From positions 124,001-188,000 of the forward strand of contig NZ_FOTF01000008.1 of NCBI RefSeq assembly GCF_900114485.1: a stretch of DNA of 64,000 nucleotides. Direction: 5' to 3'. The DNA is from Loktanella salsilacus. Its GTDB lineage: Bacteria > Pseudomonadota > Alphaproteobacteria > Rhodobacterales > Rhodobacteraceae. The notes under the pieces are model-generated. The model saw only the letters and a program-made list of their open reading frames with translations. It was not told the origin of the DNA and did no database searches. The position numbers and the translations under genes are program-made. This document shows, piece by piece, positions 30,327 through 40,784 of this stretch (position 1 is its first letter; every line of letters begins with the position of its first letter).

Positions 30327-30360
30327 TAAAAAAGGGCCCATGCTTTCGCAGGGGCCCTTT
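30327..30360 (-). terminator. intrinsic terminator after dnaJ
   Basis: A 9-bp stem (AAAGGGCCC with GGGCCCTTT) around an 11-base loop, followed on the minus strand by a run of T. It separates dnaJ from radC. Confidence 0.88.
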
Positions 30361-30392
30361 GGTGGCGATACAATAGGATGCCCGCCGCTGCG

Positions 30393-31541
30393 TCAGCCTT
30401 TCATCGAATCCCAGAACCCTTTGACAGACTTAAAGAACGTCGACCCCTGCGGGTTGTTGTCCTTTGATAGGGTATCAAATTCCTTCAGGATTTCGCGTTG
30501 CCGCGATGTCAGGTTCACGGGCGTTTCGACCTGTAGTTCGATGAACATATCACCAGCAGCAGCGCCTCGAAGGGACGGCATGCCTTTGCCACGCAAGCGC
30601 ATCTGACGGCCCGACTGGCTGCCTTCGGGGATCTTGACCCGCGAACGACCGCCGTCGATTGTCGGCACCTCGATCTCTCCACCCAAGGCGGCAGAGGCGA
30701 TGCTGACGGGGACCCGGCAGAACAGGTTGCTGGACTCGCGTTCAAACAGCGCGTGATCTGCGACTTCGATAAAGATATACAGATCGCCCGCAGGTCCGCC
30801 GCGCATGCCAGCCTCGCCTTCGCCAGCCAGGCGGATGCGTGTGCCGGTTTCGACGCCGGCCGGGATGTTGACCGACAGCGCCTTTTCCTTTTCGACGCGG
30901 CCTGCGCCGTGGCAGACGTGGCAGGGATTCTTGATCGTCTGACCTGCGCCGTTACAGGTGGGGCAGGTCCGTTCGACTGTGAAAAAGCCCTGCTGTGCAC
31001 GCACTTTACCCATGCCAGAGCAGGTCGGGCAGGTTACAGGTTCAGAGCCGTCGTCCGCGCCCGTGCCGCTGCAGTTGCCGCATTGCACGGCAGTGGGCAC
31101 GTTGATCGTTTTGGTCAGGCCAGCATAGGCCTCTTCCAGTTTGATCCGCAGGTTATAGCGTAGGTCATTGCCGCGTGCAGCACGGCTACGGCCGCCGCCG
31201 CCACGTTGGCCGCCCATGAAGTCGCCGAACAGATCGTCGAACACATCAGAAAATGCCGAGGCGAAATCGCCATTACCTTGCTGACCGGGATGACGGCCAC
31301 CGCCACCCATTCCGCCCTCAAAGGCGGCATGACCATAGCGGTCATAGGCGGCCTTTTTGTCGCCGTCCTTCAGGACTTCGTAGGCCTCGTTGGCCTCTTT
31401 AAATTGTTCTTCGGCCTTGGGATTGTCGGAGTTACGATCCGGGTGCAATTCCTTCGCCTTCTGGCGATAGGCCTTCTTAATCTCGTCTGCGCCAGCACCT
31501 TTCTGGATGCCAAGCGTGTCGTAATAATCGCGTTTAGCCAT
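30393..31541 (-). CDS. dnaJ: Chaperone DnaJ (Hsp40)
   Basis: The co-chaperone that delivers unfolded proteins to DnaK and triggers its ATPase. The 382 residues comprise a J domain with the HPDRN motif, a Gly-rich linker, four CxxCxGxG zinc repeats ([32 protein letters not shown]) and the two C-terminal client-binding domains. The length is standard. It lies 74 bases downstream of dnaK with a hairpin between, a typical arrangement giving less DnaJ than DnaK. Confidence 0.97.
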   Translation of the reverse strand: MAKRDYYDTLGIQKGAGADEIKKAYRQKAKELHPDRNSDNPKAEEQFKEANEAYEVLKDGDKKAAYDRYGHAAFEGGMGGGGRHPGQQGNGDFASAFSDVFDDLFGDFMGGQRGGGGRSRAARGNDLRYNLRIKLEEAYAGLTKTINVPTAVQCGNCSGTGADDGSEPVTCPTCSGMGKVRAQQGFFTVERTCPTCNGAGQTIKNPCHVCHGAGRVEKEKALSVNIPAGVETGTRIRLAGEGEAGMRGGPAGDLYIFIEVADHALFERESSNLFCRVPVSIASAALGGEIEVPTIDGGRSRVKIPEGSQSGRQMRLRGKGMPSLRGAAAGDMFIELQVETPVNLTSRQREILKEFDTLSKDNNPQGSTFFKSVKGFWDSMKG

Positions 31542-31564
31542 CTTACAGGTCCCCCTTGGGAATG

Positions 31565-31595
31565 GAAAAGACCGGCCCGGTTCAGGGGCCGGTCT
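31565..31595 (-). terminator. hairpin between dnaK and dnaJ
   Basis: A 10-bp stem (AGACCGGCCC with GGGCCGGTCT, 7-base loop) followed on the minus strand by TTTT. It could be a partial terminator that lets some transcripts reach dnaJ, or a processing or stability element. Confidence 0.65.
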
Positions 31596-31614
31596 ATCCC
31601 GTCAGGCGGATGCC

Positions 31615-33522
<1,908 letters not shown>

Positions 33523-33631
33523 TTTCAGATCCCTTATACTTCAGGCGATGTGAGAGGCGCAGACCCGTTGCGGCACCTGCGCCCGTTTACATGATTGCGC
33601 TGCAGAAACGTCCTGCACCGGCTGTCTGGCG

Positions 33632-33660
33632 TATATAGGGAGGCGTTTTGGCCCCTGCAA
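33632..33660 (-). promoter_or_regulatory. candidate dnaK promoter with overlapping inverted repeat
   Basis: On the minus strand TTGCAG, a 17-base spacer and TATATA, the -10 preceded by CTCCC as in heat-shock-sigma promoters. The -35 lies inside a perfect inverted repeat (CCCCTG, CAA, CAGGGG at 33652-33666). The inferred leader is about 100 bases. The sigma factor cannot be decided by eye. Confidence 0.5.
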
Positions 33661-33738
33661 CAGGGGGCAACCATACAGCGCGCCAATTTTTGGCAATGAA
33701 CGGTACGTCGCGCGGCCGCGCTGGCGCAGGTTCGGCCC

Positions 33739-34560
33739 TTAGCGCGAGGCGTTCCAGCTGACCGATGCGTGGCGGCGGGTGTAGAATTCGCCAAGCAGTC
33801 CCAGCATCAGCAACACAAGCGCCACATACAGCGGATACGTCGGAGAGCTGAAGTGAGGGTTGTAGTTCAAGAAGATGTCGCCGCGAATCTGGTCGATGCA
33901 ATGAAACAAGGGATTCCAATCAAAAATCGACAGCATGGATGCAGGCAACGTATTTGCCAGAAACATCTTGCCGGATGCGATCATGTTGACGCGGCCATAG
34001 ACCGTACTGCCAATGCGGGTGAAATCCGGGGCCCAAGGTTTGATCGCCAAAAAGATCGTTCCAACCGCCACACCAGAGAACCAAGAGATCATCAGCATTT
34101 CCAGCGCGCCGATGGGATTGTCGATCACGACGGGTTTGTAGGTGACGTGATAGATGAACAACACCACAACGATTGATAGAAATTGCAAATACAGCGACGA
34201 AAGCGCCGCGGCGCAGATCGAAATTGCTGTCGTCATCGGGGCGTGATTCATCATCGCGGACGCGGGCCCTTCGGATCCGACGACCGCGCCCATTGCCTTT
34301 GTGTGGGCCATGTACAGAAAAATACCCGACATGATGTACATCAGGTAATCCCCGCGCACCGCAGAGCCGCGCATCCCCAGCAGTGCGAACATGCCGTAGA
34401 ACGATGCGATCATCAGAACAGACTGAAAAATGTTCATGATCAATCCGACCAGCGGATTGCGGTGGTTTTTGCGGACGTCACGTACGGCGCTGTGGTAAAT
34501 CAGTTCGGCCATCCCCAAAACAGAGCGCGTGCGTGATCTTGGGGCCTGCACCTGAAACAT
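33739..34560 (-). CDS. ABC-2 type permease, polysaccharide-export type
   Basis: A 273-residue inner-membrane protein with about six hydrophobic segments and the layout of Wzm/KpsM permeases, which move complete polysaccharide chains to the periplasm. The N-terminal cytosolic helix region (AELIYHSAVRDVRKNHRNPLVG) and the central NHAPMTTAISICAAAL segment fit this family. No matching ATP-binding subunit is found next to it or elsewhere in the window, so the partner must be encoded elsewhere. It is divergent from cysQ, the first gene of the glycan operon, which supports but does not prove a shared role. Confidence 0.78.
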   Translation of the reverse strand: MFQVQAPRSRTRSVLGMAELIYHSAVRDVRKNHRNPLVGLIMNIFQSVLMIASFYGMFALLGMRGSAVRGDYLMYIMSGIFLYMAHTKAMGAVVGSEGPASAMMNHAPMTTAISICAAALSSLYLQFLSIVVVLFIYHVTYKPVVIDNPIGALEMLMISWFSGVAVGTIFLAIKPWAPDFTRIGSTVYGRVNMIASGKMFLANTLPASMLSIFDWNPLFHCIDQIRGDIFLNYNPHFSSPTYPLYVALVLLMLGLLGEFYTRRHASVSWNASR

Positions 34561-34620
34561 CTGACGTTGCCTTTTTCATTCGATTCGCATCGGCGTCGCA
34601 TGTCTGATGCCATGAAATTC

Positions 34621-34649
34621 TTGCCGTTCGCTTTATGCCGCAGCATAAG
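34621..34649 (+). promoter_or_regulatory. candidate promoter of the cysQ-kdsB glycan operon, with inverted repeat
   Basis: TTGCCG, 17 bases, CATAAG. A perfect 6-bp inverted repeat (TTATGC, CGCA, GCATAA at 34633-34648) covers the -10, as an operator might. The ATG at 34714 is 65 bases further on. Found by eye. Confidence 0.4.
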
Positions 34650-34713
34650 AGCGAAAAGGGCGGTTTTTCAATCAATTCACTGTGTGCCCCGCAATTACGG
34701 AGAAAATGTGACC

Positions 34714-35514
34714 ATGGATTTCAACAAGCTGTCCGATGTGATGCGCCGTTTGTCGCTGGAAGCAGGCGATAAGATCATGGAAATCTATAACTCGCCCGAT
34801 TTCGAAGTGCGCACCAAAAGCGACGAAAGCCCCGTGACTGCCGCGGACGAGGCTGCTGATGCGATCATCAGCGCAGGCCTGCGCGCAGCCTTTCCCGATG
34901 TGGCGCTGATTACAGAAGAGCAGGCCGCGTCCCATAAGGTGCAGGCCAGCACGTTCCTGATCGTGGACCCGCTGGATGGCACCAAGGAATTCATCAAGCG
35001 CCGCGGCGATTTTACTGTAAACATCGCCTATGTCGTCGACGGTGTGCCCGTGCGCGGCGTGGTCTATGCCCCCGCCAAGGAACGCTTGTTTTACACAGAC
35101 GCCTCTGGCCAATCGGTCGAAGAAACGGGCCCCTTCGCCAAAGACACTGTTGGCGAAGTCGAGCCGATGTCCGTCACAACCAACCCCGACAACAATGCCC
35201 TGATGGTCGTCGCGTCCAAATCGCACCGCGACCAAGCGACGGATGACTACATCGATTTGTATCTGGTCAAGGACATGAAAAGCGCAGGCTCTTCGCTAAA
35301 GTTCTGCCTGATCGCCACCGGTGAGGCGGATATCTATCCGCGCCTTGGCCGCACGATGGAATGGGACACAGCCGCAGGCCATGCCGTTCTGACAGGCGCT
35401 GGCGGCGAAGTCGTGCGCTTTGATAACCACAAGCCGCTGATTTACGGCAAAGAGGGTTACGCAAACCCCTTCTTCATCGCCCACGCCCCCGGCGTTACAT
35501 TGCAGAAATCCTGA
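34714..35514 (+). CDS. cysQ: 3'(2'),5'-bisphosphate nucleotidase
   Basis: Removes a phosphate from PAP, the by-product of PAPS-using sulfotransferases and of sulfate assimilation. The inositol-monophosphatase-fold motifs are present: the metal-binding glutamate in LITEEQ, DPLDGTKEF, and the C-terminal MEWDTAAGHAVL. The product is 266 residues from the ATG at 34714; a GTG two codons earlier (34708) sits closer to GGAG (5 bases) and may be the real start. The ORF can be read back to 34567 but the extra residues are not conserved in type. It overlaps kdsB by one base. A sulfotransferase-like gene lies at the end of the same locus. Confidence 0.93.
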   Translation: MDFNKLSDVMRRLSLEAGDKIMEIYNSPDFEVRTKSDESPVTAADEAADAIISAGLRAAFPDVALITEEQAASHKVQASTFLIVDPLDGTKEFIKRRGDFTVNIAYVVDGVPVRGVVYAPAKERLFYTDASGQSVEETGPFAKDTVGEVEPMSVTTNPDNNALMVVASKSHRDQATDDYIDLYLVKDMKSAGSSLKFCLIATGEADIYPRLGRTMEWDTAAGHAVLTGAGGEVVRFDNHKPLIYGKEGYANPFFIAHAPGVTLQKS

Positions 35515-36314
35515 TGTCAGTCCTGATTGTTATCCCCGCCCGCTATGCCTCTACCCGGTATCCGGGCAAGCCGCTTGTCGACTTGCGCGGCGCTGACGGC
35601 GTCGCGAAGTCGTTGATCCGACGCAGCTGGGATGCGGCGATGCAGGTGGACGGCGTTGACCGCGTCGTTGTCGCCACAGACGACGACCGGATCAAGCAGG
35701 CCGCAGAGGCATTCGGCGCAGAGGTCGTCATGACCTCGGAGGCCTGCCGCAACGGGACAGAGCGCTGCGCCGCCGCTATCGACGCGATGGACGAAAGCTA
35801 TGACATTGTGGTTAACTTGCAGGGCGATGCACCGCTGACACCCGCGTGGTTTATCAGCGATCTCGTCGCAGGCATTCAGGCACGGCCTGACGTCGATGTC
35901 GCGACCCCGGTGCTGCGCACCGAAGGGCGCGCGCTGAACGGTTTTCTGGACGACCGCCGTGCGGGCCGGGTTGGCGGCACGACAGCCGTATTCGGCGCAA
36001 GCATGAACGCGCTATATTTCTCAAAAGAGGTCATCCCTTACACGGGTCAGACCTTTGCGGATGATGCGGATACGCCGGTTTTTCATCACGTTGGCGTCTA
36101 CGCTTACCGCCCGGATGCCCTGCGAGCCTATGGCACATGGCCCATCGGCCCATTGGAAACCCTCGAAGGGCTAGAGCAGCTTCGCTTCCTTGAACAGGCC
36201 CGGTCTGTCCTATGTGTTGAAGTCGATGCCAAAGGCCGCCAGTTCTGGGAACTAAACAATCCCGAAGATGTCCCTCGGATCGAGGCGATGTTGAAAGAGA
36301 TGGGGGCAGACTGA
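35514..36314 (+). CDS. kdsB: 3-deoxy-manno-octulosonate cytidylyltransferase (CMP-Kdo synthetase)
   Basis: Activates Kdo with CTP for lipopolysaccharide or capsule linker synthesis. The 266-residue product shows the N-terminal IPARYASTRYPGKPL nucleotide motif, VVATDD, and NLQGDAPL in place of the usual NIQGDEP, with the conserved Gly and Asp kept. The HVGVYAYR motif follows. CMP-sugar synthetases of related specificity are possible because the locus is glycan-related. Its start overlaps the cysQ stop (TGATG). The isomerase kpsF/kdsD for the Kdo pathway lies 12 kb away in this window. Confidence 0.86.
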   Translation: MSVLIVIPARYASTRYPGKPLVDLRGADGVAKSLIRRSWDAAMQVDGVDRVVVATDDDRIKQAAEAFGAEVVMTSEACRNGTERCAAAIDAMDESYDIVVNLQGDAPLTPAWFISDLVAGIQARPDVDVATPVLRTEGRALNGFLDDRRAGRVGGTTAVFGASMNALYFSKEVIPYTGQTFADDADTPVFHHVGVYAYRPDALRAYGTWPIGPLETLEGLEQLRFLEQARSVLCVEVDAKGRQFWELNNPEDVPRIEAMLKEMGAD

Positions 36315-36315
36315 C

Positions 36316-37566
36316 GTGCAGCAAAGCGTCAGTGTGATCGTTGTCAGCAACGGCCGCCCTGACGCGTTGCACCGTTGTTTGTTGGGCCTGTCCCAAATCG
36401 ATCACCCCAATTGCGAGGTAATTGTCGTCGCCGATAATAGCTCTTGGCCTGCCATCACGCAAAGCGGATTGGCGGGCCGTATCAAGGCTGCGCGGTGCGA
36501 CGTGCCGAATATCTCGATGGCGCGCAACGCGGGGCTGGCGCTGGCGGCGGGGGATATCGTCGCCTTTATCGACGACGACGCTGTGCCAGAGCCGACGTGG
36601 CTGTCGTATCTCACTGCACCCTTCGCCAATGAAAACGTCACGGCTGCGGGCGGCTTTGTGCGCGGGCGCAATGGAATCGATTTCCAATGGCGCGCCCGGT
36701 TGGCCTTTGGCGACGGTGAGACCACGCCGTTTGAAGTGGACGAGCTGCGCCCAACGCTGATGACCGCCGGGCCCGGGCGGGCGGTCAAGACCGAAGGCAC
36801 GAACATGGCCGTCCGCCGCGCCGCGCTGATTGCGATGGGCGGCTTTGACGAGGCATTTGCGTTTTACCTGGACGAGACAGACCTTAATTTACGGCTGGCC
36901 CAAGACAGCGCCACGACAGCGATAGTTCCGCTGGCGCAGGTCCATCACGGCTTTGCTGCCAGCGCCAGGCGCCGCGCGGATCGCGTGCCGCGCACGCTGT
37001 TTCAGATTGGGGCCAGCCTTGCGGTGTTTTTGCGCAAACATGGCGGGACGGCCCACCCCACAGCGCATGTACCCCGCGCGCACCAGCGGCGGCGGCTTTT
37101 GGCACATATGGTCGCTGGGCGGCTGATGCCCGGTGATGTCAGGCGGTTGCTGCAAACGTTCGATGCCGGCTGGGCCGAGGGGCTGAAGCGCACGCCTGCG
37201 CAGCATCCGGATTTTAGCAAACCGCCGCCGTTCGTGCCGTTTGGCGCGCAAAGCCGGACGCACAAAGTCATAAGCGCCCGGTCTTGGCATGCGGCAAAGG
37301 CGCTGATGGCGGCCAAGCAGGCGGTCGCGGGTGGGCAAATCGTGTCGCTGTATCTGATGTCACCAACGGGGCTATTTCACCGCCGCCAGTTTGATGAAAA
37401 CGGCGTGTGGATTCAGACAGGTGGGCAGTTTGGCAAGTCGGACCGATCTGATCCGTGGTGGGCGCCGTGGCGGGCACGCAGGCGCGTTGATGACGAAGCG
37501 CAGAAAATGCGCGCCCTGCGTGATCCTCACTCGGCGGATTACAACAGCCTTCACGCAAAACGATAA
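36316..37566 (+). CDS. Family 2 glycosyltransferase with long C-terminal extension
   Basis: A 416-residue enzyme. Residues 1-235 are a GT2-type (GT-A) domain: VIVVSNGRPDALHRCLLGLS, the MARNAGLALAAGD segment and the metal-binding IDDDAVPEP, then FYLDETDLNLRLA with the catalytic acidic pair. The last 180 residues are Arg- and His-rich, lack an obvious membrane helix, and I do not recognise them. The start is the GTG at 36316, two bases after the kdsB stop. The acceptor and donor sugars are unknown. Confidence 0.85.
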   Translation: MQQSVSVIVVSNGRPDALHRCLLGLSQIDHPNCEVIVVADNSSWPAITQSGLAGRIKAARCDVPNISMARNAGLALAAGDIVAFIDDDAVPEPTWLSYLTAPFANENVTAAGGFVRGRNGIDFQWRARLAFGDGETTPFEVDELRPTLMTAGPGRAVKTEGTNMAVRRAALIAMGGFDEAFAFYLDETDLNLRLAQDSATTAIVPLAQVHHGFAASARRRADRVPRTLFQIGASLAVFLRKHGGTAHPTAHVPRAHQRRRLLAHMVAGRLMPGDVRRLLQTFDAGWAEGLKRTPAQHPDFSKPPPFVPFGAQSRTHKVISARSWHAAKALMAAKQAVAGGQIVSLYLMSPTGLFHRRQFDENGVWIQTGGQFGKSDRSDPWWAPWRARRRVDDEAQKMRALRDPHSADYNSLHAKR

Positions 37567-37645
37567 CTGGTGACTTGGTTTAGTCACAAACGTGGCGTAG
37601 GACGACTCGAATTGTCAGCCACGAATTGATTGATCGAGGGAACGC

Positions 37646-38539
37646 ATGCGTAGCAAAGTCACCAAAGCCGTATTTCCGGTAGCTGGTTTGGGAACTCGGT
37701 TCCTGCCAGCGACGAAAGCCGTTCCAAAGGAAATTATGACCTTGGTGGATCGCCCTTTGATCCAGTACGCCATTGATGAAGCCCGTGCTGCTGGCATCAC
37801 CGAATTCATTTTTGTCACTGCACGGGGCAAGAACGCGCTCGAGGATTATTTCGACCACGCACCAGATCTGGAACACACCCTGCGCAAAGCTGGCAAGACC
37901 GAGCTGTTGGAAATCTTGAAGTCCACCAACATGGACAGCGGCGCGATTGCTTACATCCGCCAGCACAAGGCGATGGGCCTCGGCCACGCGGTCTGGTGCG
38001 CGCGCCGTCTGATCGGTAACGAGCCCTTTGCCGTTATGTTGCCCGACGACGTGATCGCGGGCGAGAAGTCTTGCTTGCAGCAGATGGTCGAAGCCTACGA
38101 GGAAACTGGTGGATCCATGGTCGCGGCCATGGAAGTCGAACCGGATCGGACGTCGTCATATGGCGTGCTTGATGTGGAATCGGTGAACGGTCCCATCGTC
38201 AAAGCAAAAGGCATGGTTGAAAAACCGGCCGCAGGCACTGCACCGTCGAACCTTGCTGTTATTGGCCGTTATATTCTGACGCCCAAGGTGCTTCAGAACC
38301 TGAACAAAATCGACCGTGGCGCTGGTGGTGAGTTGCAATTGACCGATGCGATTGCGATGGAAATCACCCAAGATCGCGATGTGTTTGGCTATAAATTCGA
38401 AGGTCAGCGCTACGATTGTGGTTCTAAGGCTGGCTATTTGCAGGCGACCGTTGCCTTTGCATTGGACCGTCCAGAGCTAAGCGACGAGTTTGTCGATTAT
38501 CTGCAAGACATTTTGGCGCGGCGCGCAGCCGCCAAATAG
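37646..38539 (+). CDS. galU: UTP-glucose-1-phosphate uridylyltransferase
   Basis: Makes UDP-glucose, the donor for many surface polysaccharides. The 297-residue protein opens with KAVFPVAGLGTRFLPATKA and PKEIMTLVDRPLIQY, and has the LPDDVIAG and GELQLTDAI motifs and FEGQRYDCGSKAGYLQA near the end, all diagnostic for GalU/GtaB. It is placed between glycosyltransferase genes, 79 bases after one and 5 bases before the next, so it probably belongs to the glycan operon. Confidence 0.95.
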   Translation: MRSKVTKAVFPVAGLGTRFLPATKAVPKEIMTLVDRPLIQYAIDEARAAGITEFIFVTARGKNALEDYFDHAPDLEHTLRKAGKTELLEILKSTNMDSGAIAYIRQHKAMGLGHAVWCARRLIGNEPFAVMLPDDVIAGEKSCLQQMVEAYEETGGSMVAAMEVEPDRTSSYGVLDVESVNGPIVKAKGMVEKPAAGTAPSNLAVIGRYILTPKVLQNLNKIDRGAGGELQLTDAIAMEITQDRDVFGYKFEGQRYDCGSKAGYLQATVAFALDRPELSDEFVDYLQDILARRAAAK

Positions 38540-38544
38540 GATCA

Positions 38545-39732
38545 GTGACAGCGGCGCGACTTCTTGATGTGACCAGACTCGCCTCTCGGGCGGGTTTGGT
38601 GGCGACGGGGGTCGACCGTGTCGAACTGGCTTATCTGCAGGCGTTCACAGGCGACACAGACGTGCCAGTCTTCGGCCTATGCCGCACGGCGCTTGGGTTT
38701 GTGCTGCTGGACCGGGCGGGACTGCTTGCGCTGGGCGCGGCATTCACGGCCCGCGATTTTCCCAAACCTGATCTGCTGTCGCGGCTCAATCGGCGGCTGA
38801 CAGATGCGGCCCGGCACGGTCAAAGCTTTGCGCGTCGCCATGCGATTGCGCGGGCGCGGCGCGCACGGCTGAAGCGGTTGTTAAAACACCTTCCCGCGGA
38901 CTTCGCCTATTTCAACGTTGGCCACAGCAACCTGACCCGCCCTGTCTGCCGGGCGATCAAATCGCGGCGCGGCGCGCAGATTGCGATCCTGATCCACGAC
39001 ACGATCCCGCTGGACTGGCCGGACATGCAACGCCCCGGCACTGTGGCGGAGTTCGCGTCAAAGCTAAAGGTTGCGGGAAAATTCGCGGACCGTATCATCT
39101 GCACCTCGGCCGCCTGCGCTTCTGATGTGCGCCGCCATCTGGTTGCGCTGGGACCCGTGCCGCCTATCGTTACCGCGCACCTTGGCGTCGATGTGCCGAG
39201 CTCCGCGCCAGAGGATATCCCCCTCGGCGTCATGCCAATGCGCCCCTATTTTGTAATCCTCGGCACAATCGAGCCACGCAAGAACCATGCTTTGCTACTG
39301 GATCTTTGGGACGACTGGGGGCCGGGCGCGCCGGATCTGCTGATTTGTGGTCATCGTGGCTGGCTGAACAAGGACGTTTTTGACCGCCTCGATGCTGGTG
39401 TGCCCCACGTCAAAGAGGCACCAAACCTGTCCGACGGTGCTATTGCAGCCCTCCTTCAGGGCGCGCAAGGTCTGCTCTTTCCATCCCGCGCCGAAGGCTT
39501 TGGCCTGCCCCCGATCGAGGCGGCGGCGCTGGGCGTTCCGGTCTTATGTGCTGATTTGCCACCTTGCCGCGAACTGCTTGGTGACTGGGCCGTTTACGTG
39601 GATGCCCAAGACCGCTATTCATGGAAAAAAGAGATTTCGAGGTTCCTGCAGATAGCGCCGCAGGATCGCGCGGGCAGGCTTGTTCCCCCCACGTGGTCCG
39701 CGCATTTTAGGAAGGTATTAGGCGAAGCCTGA
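38545..39732 (+). CDS. Family 1/4-type (GT-B) glycosyltransferase
   Basis: A 395-residue GT-B enzyme. The C-terminal nucleotide-sugar domain is clear: YFVILGTIEPRKNHALLLDLW, then PNLSDGAIAALLQGAQGLLFPSRAEGFGLPPIEAAALGVPVL, with the E-x7-E type motif of retaining GT4 transferases. The N-terminal half (GVDRVELAYLQAF, then ILIHDTIPLDWPDM) is typical of GT4 enzymes of polysaccharide loci. The start is a GTG, five bases after galU. Its stop is followed by 41 bases before the next gene. Donor and product are unknown. Confidence 0.85.
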   Translation: MTAARLLDVTRLASRAGLVATGVDRVELAYLQAFTGDTDVPVFGLCRTALGFVLLDRAGLLALGAAFTARDFPKPDLLSRLNRRLTDAARHGQSFARRHAIARARRARLKRLLKHLPADFAYFNVGHSNLTRPVCRAIKSRRGAQIAILIHDTIPLDWPDMQRPGTVAEFASKLKVAGKFADRIICTSAACASDVRRHLVALGPVPPIVTAHLGVDVPSSAPEDIPLGVMPMRPYFVILGTIEPRKNHALLLDLWDDWGPGAPDLLICGHRGWLNKDVFDRLDAGVPHVKEAPNLSDGAIAALLQGAQGLLFPSRAEGFGLPPIEAAALGVPVLCADLPPCRELLGDWAVYVDAQDRYSWKKEISRFLQIAPQDRAGRLVPPTWSAHFRKVLGEA

Positions 39733-39773
39733 TAGTGACCTGCGCTAGATGCAAAGACAGTTAGGAAAAATGC

Positions 39774-40784
39774 GTGGGCATTTTGCGGTCCTACCGGCTA
39801 AGGGTGCAGCGGCAACGCTGGCTCGTGCGCGCCTTTCGCAAGCGCCGCGAATTGAAAGCTGTCGCAAACCGGACTGGGCAGATCAAGCCTGACGACATCA
39901 TCGTCTTTTCGACCTTTCGCAACGAAGACCTGCGGTTGCCGCATTTTATCCAGTATTATCGGGGGCTTGGGGTCAACCATTTCATTATGGTCGACAACGA
40001 TAGCACCGATGGCGGTGCCGAATTCTTAAAAGATCAGCCTGACGTGACACTGTTTCATGCGCATGGCAGCTATAAGCGGGCGCGCTTTGGTGTTGATTGG
40101 CTAAACTGGTTACAGCGAAAATATGCGGATGGTCATTGGACGCTGGTTGTCGATCCAGACGAACTGCTGGTCTATCCGTTCTGCGACACGCGGCCTCTGC
40201 GGGCATTGACTGACTGGCTTGATGCGTCCTCGATTAAATCATTTGGCGCGATGCTGCTGGATATGTATCCCAAGGGACGCATTAACGATGTGCCCTATCG
40301 CCGGGGTGCCGACCCGCTTCAGGTCGTCGAATGGTTCGATAGTGGCAATTATAACATCAAGCGTAATCCTAAATTTGGCAATTTGTGGATCCAAGGCGGC
40401 CCGCGCGCGCGCACCTTTTTTCCAGCAGAGCCAACCCGCGCACCTGCGTTGAACAAGATCCCATTGGTCAAATGGGACAAGAAATACGCCTATGTCAGCA
40501 GCACGCACATGCTGCTGCCGCGCGGCCTGAACCTTGTCTATGATGAATGGGGCGGGGAAAAAGCCAGTGGCGTGTTGCTGCACACCAAATTCCTGCCCAA
40601 CTTTACCGAAAAGGCAAAGGAAGAGATGGAGCGTGGTCAGCACTATGCCAACAGCCACGAATATCGCGCCTATGCCGCGTCTGGCGACGCAAACCCGGAC
40701 CTGTGGTGCAAATGGAGCGAGCGCTATATCAACTGGCGCCAGTTAGAGATTTTGGGGATTATGTCCAAGGGGAACTGGGCATGA
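39774..40784 (+). CDS. Glycosyltransferase family 2-like (GT-A, Glyco_tranf_2_4 type)
   Basis: A 336-residue protein. DDIIVFSTFRNEDLRLPHFIQYY, HFIMVDNDSTDGG and the acidic LVVDPDELLVYP triplet resemble the GT2-like/GT92-like group often annotated as putative glycosyltransferases in marine alphaproteobacteria. The C-terminal part (about residues 150-336) carries further conserved-looking Trp, His and Lys residues. The start is the GTG at 39774. The last four bases overlap the start of the next gene (ATGA), coupling the two. No membrane segment is evident. Confidence 0.8.
   Translation: MGILRSYRLRVQRQRWLVRAFRKRRELKAVANRTGQIKPDDIIVFSTFRNEDLRLPHFIQYYRGLGVNHFIMVDNDSTDGGAEFLKDQPDVTLFHAHGSYKRARFGVDWLNWLQRKYADGHWTLVVDPDELLVYPFCDTRPLRALTDWLDASSIKSFGAMLLDMYPKGRINDVPYRRGADPLQVVEWFDSGNYNIKRNPKFGNLWIQGGPRARTFFPAEPTRAPALNKIPLVKWDKKYAYVSSTHMLLPRGLNLVYDEWGGEKASGVLLHTKFLPNFTEKAKEEMERGQHYANSHEYRAYAASGDANPDLWCKWSERYINWRQLEILGIMSKGNWA

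Noticed and set aside
40547-40780. Upstream extension of the GT14-type gene (78 extra codons)
   Set aside because: It overlaps the preceding transferase in another frame and its residues look like a shadow translation; the ATGA overlap at 40781 gives a natural coupled start.
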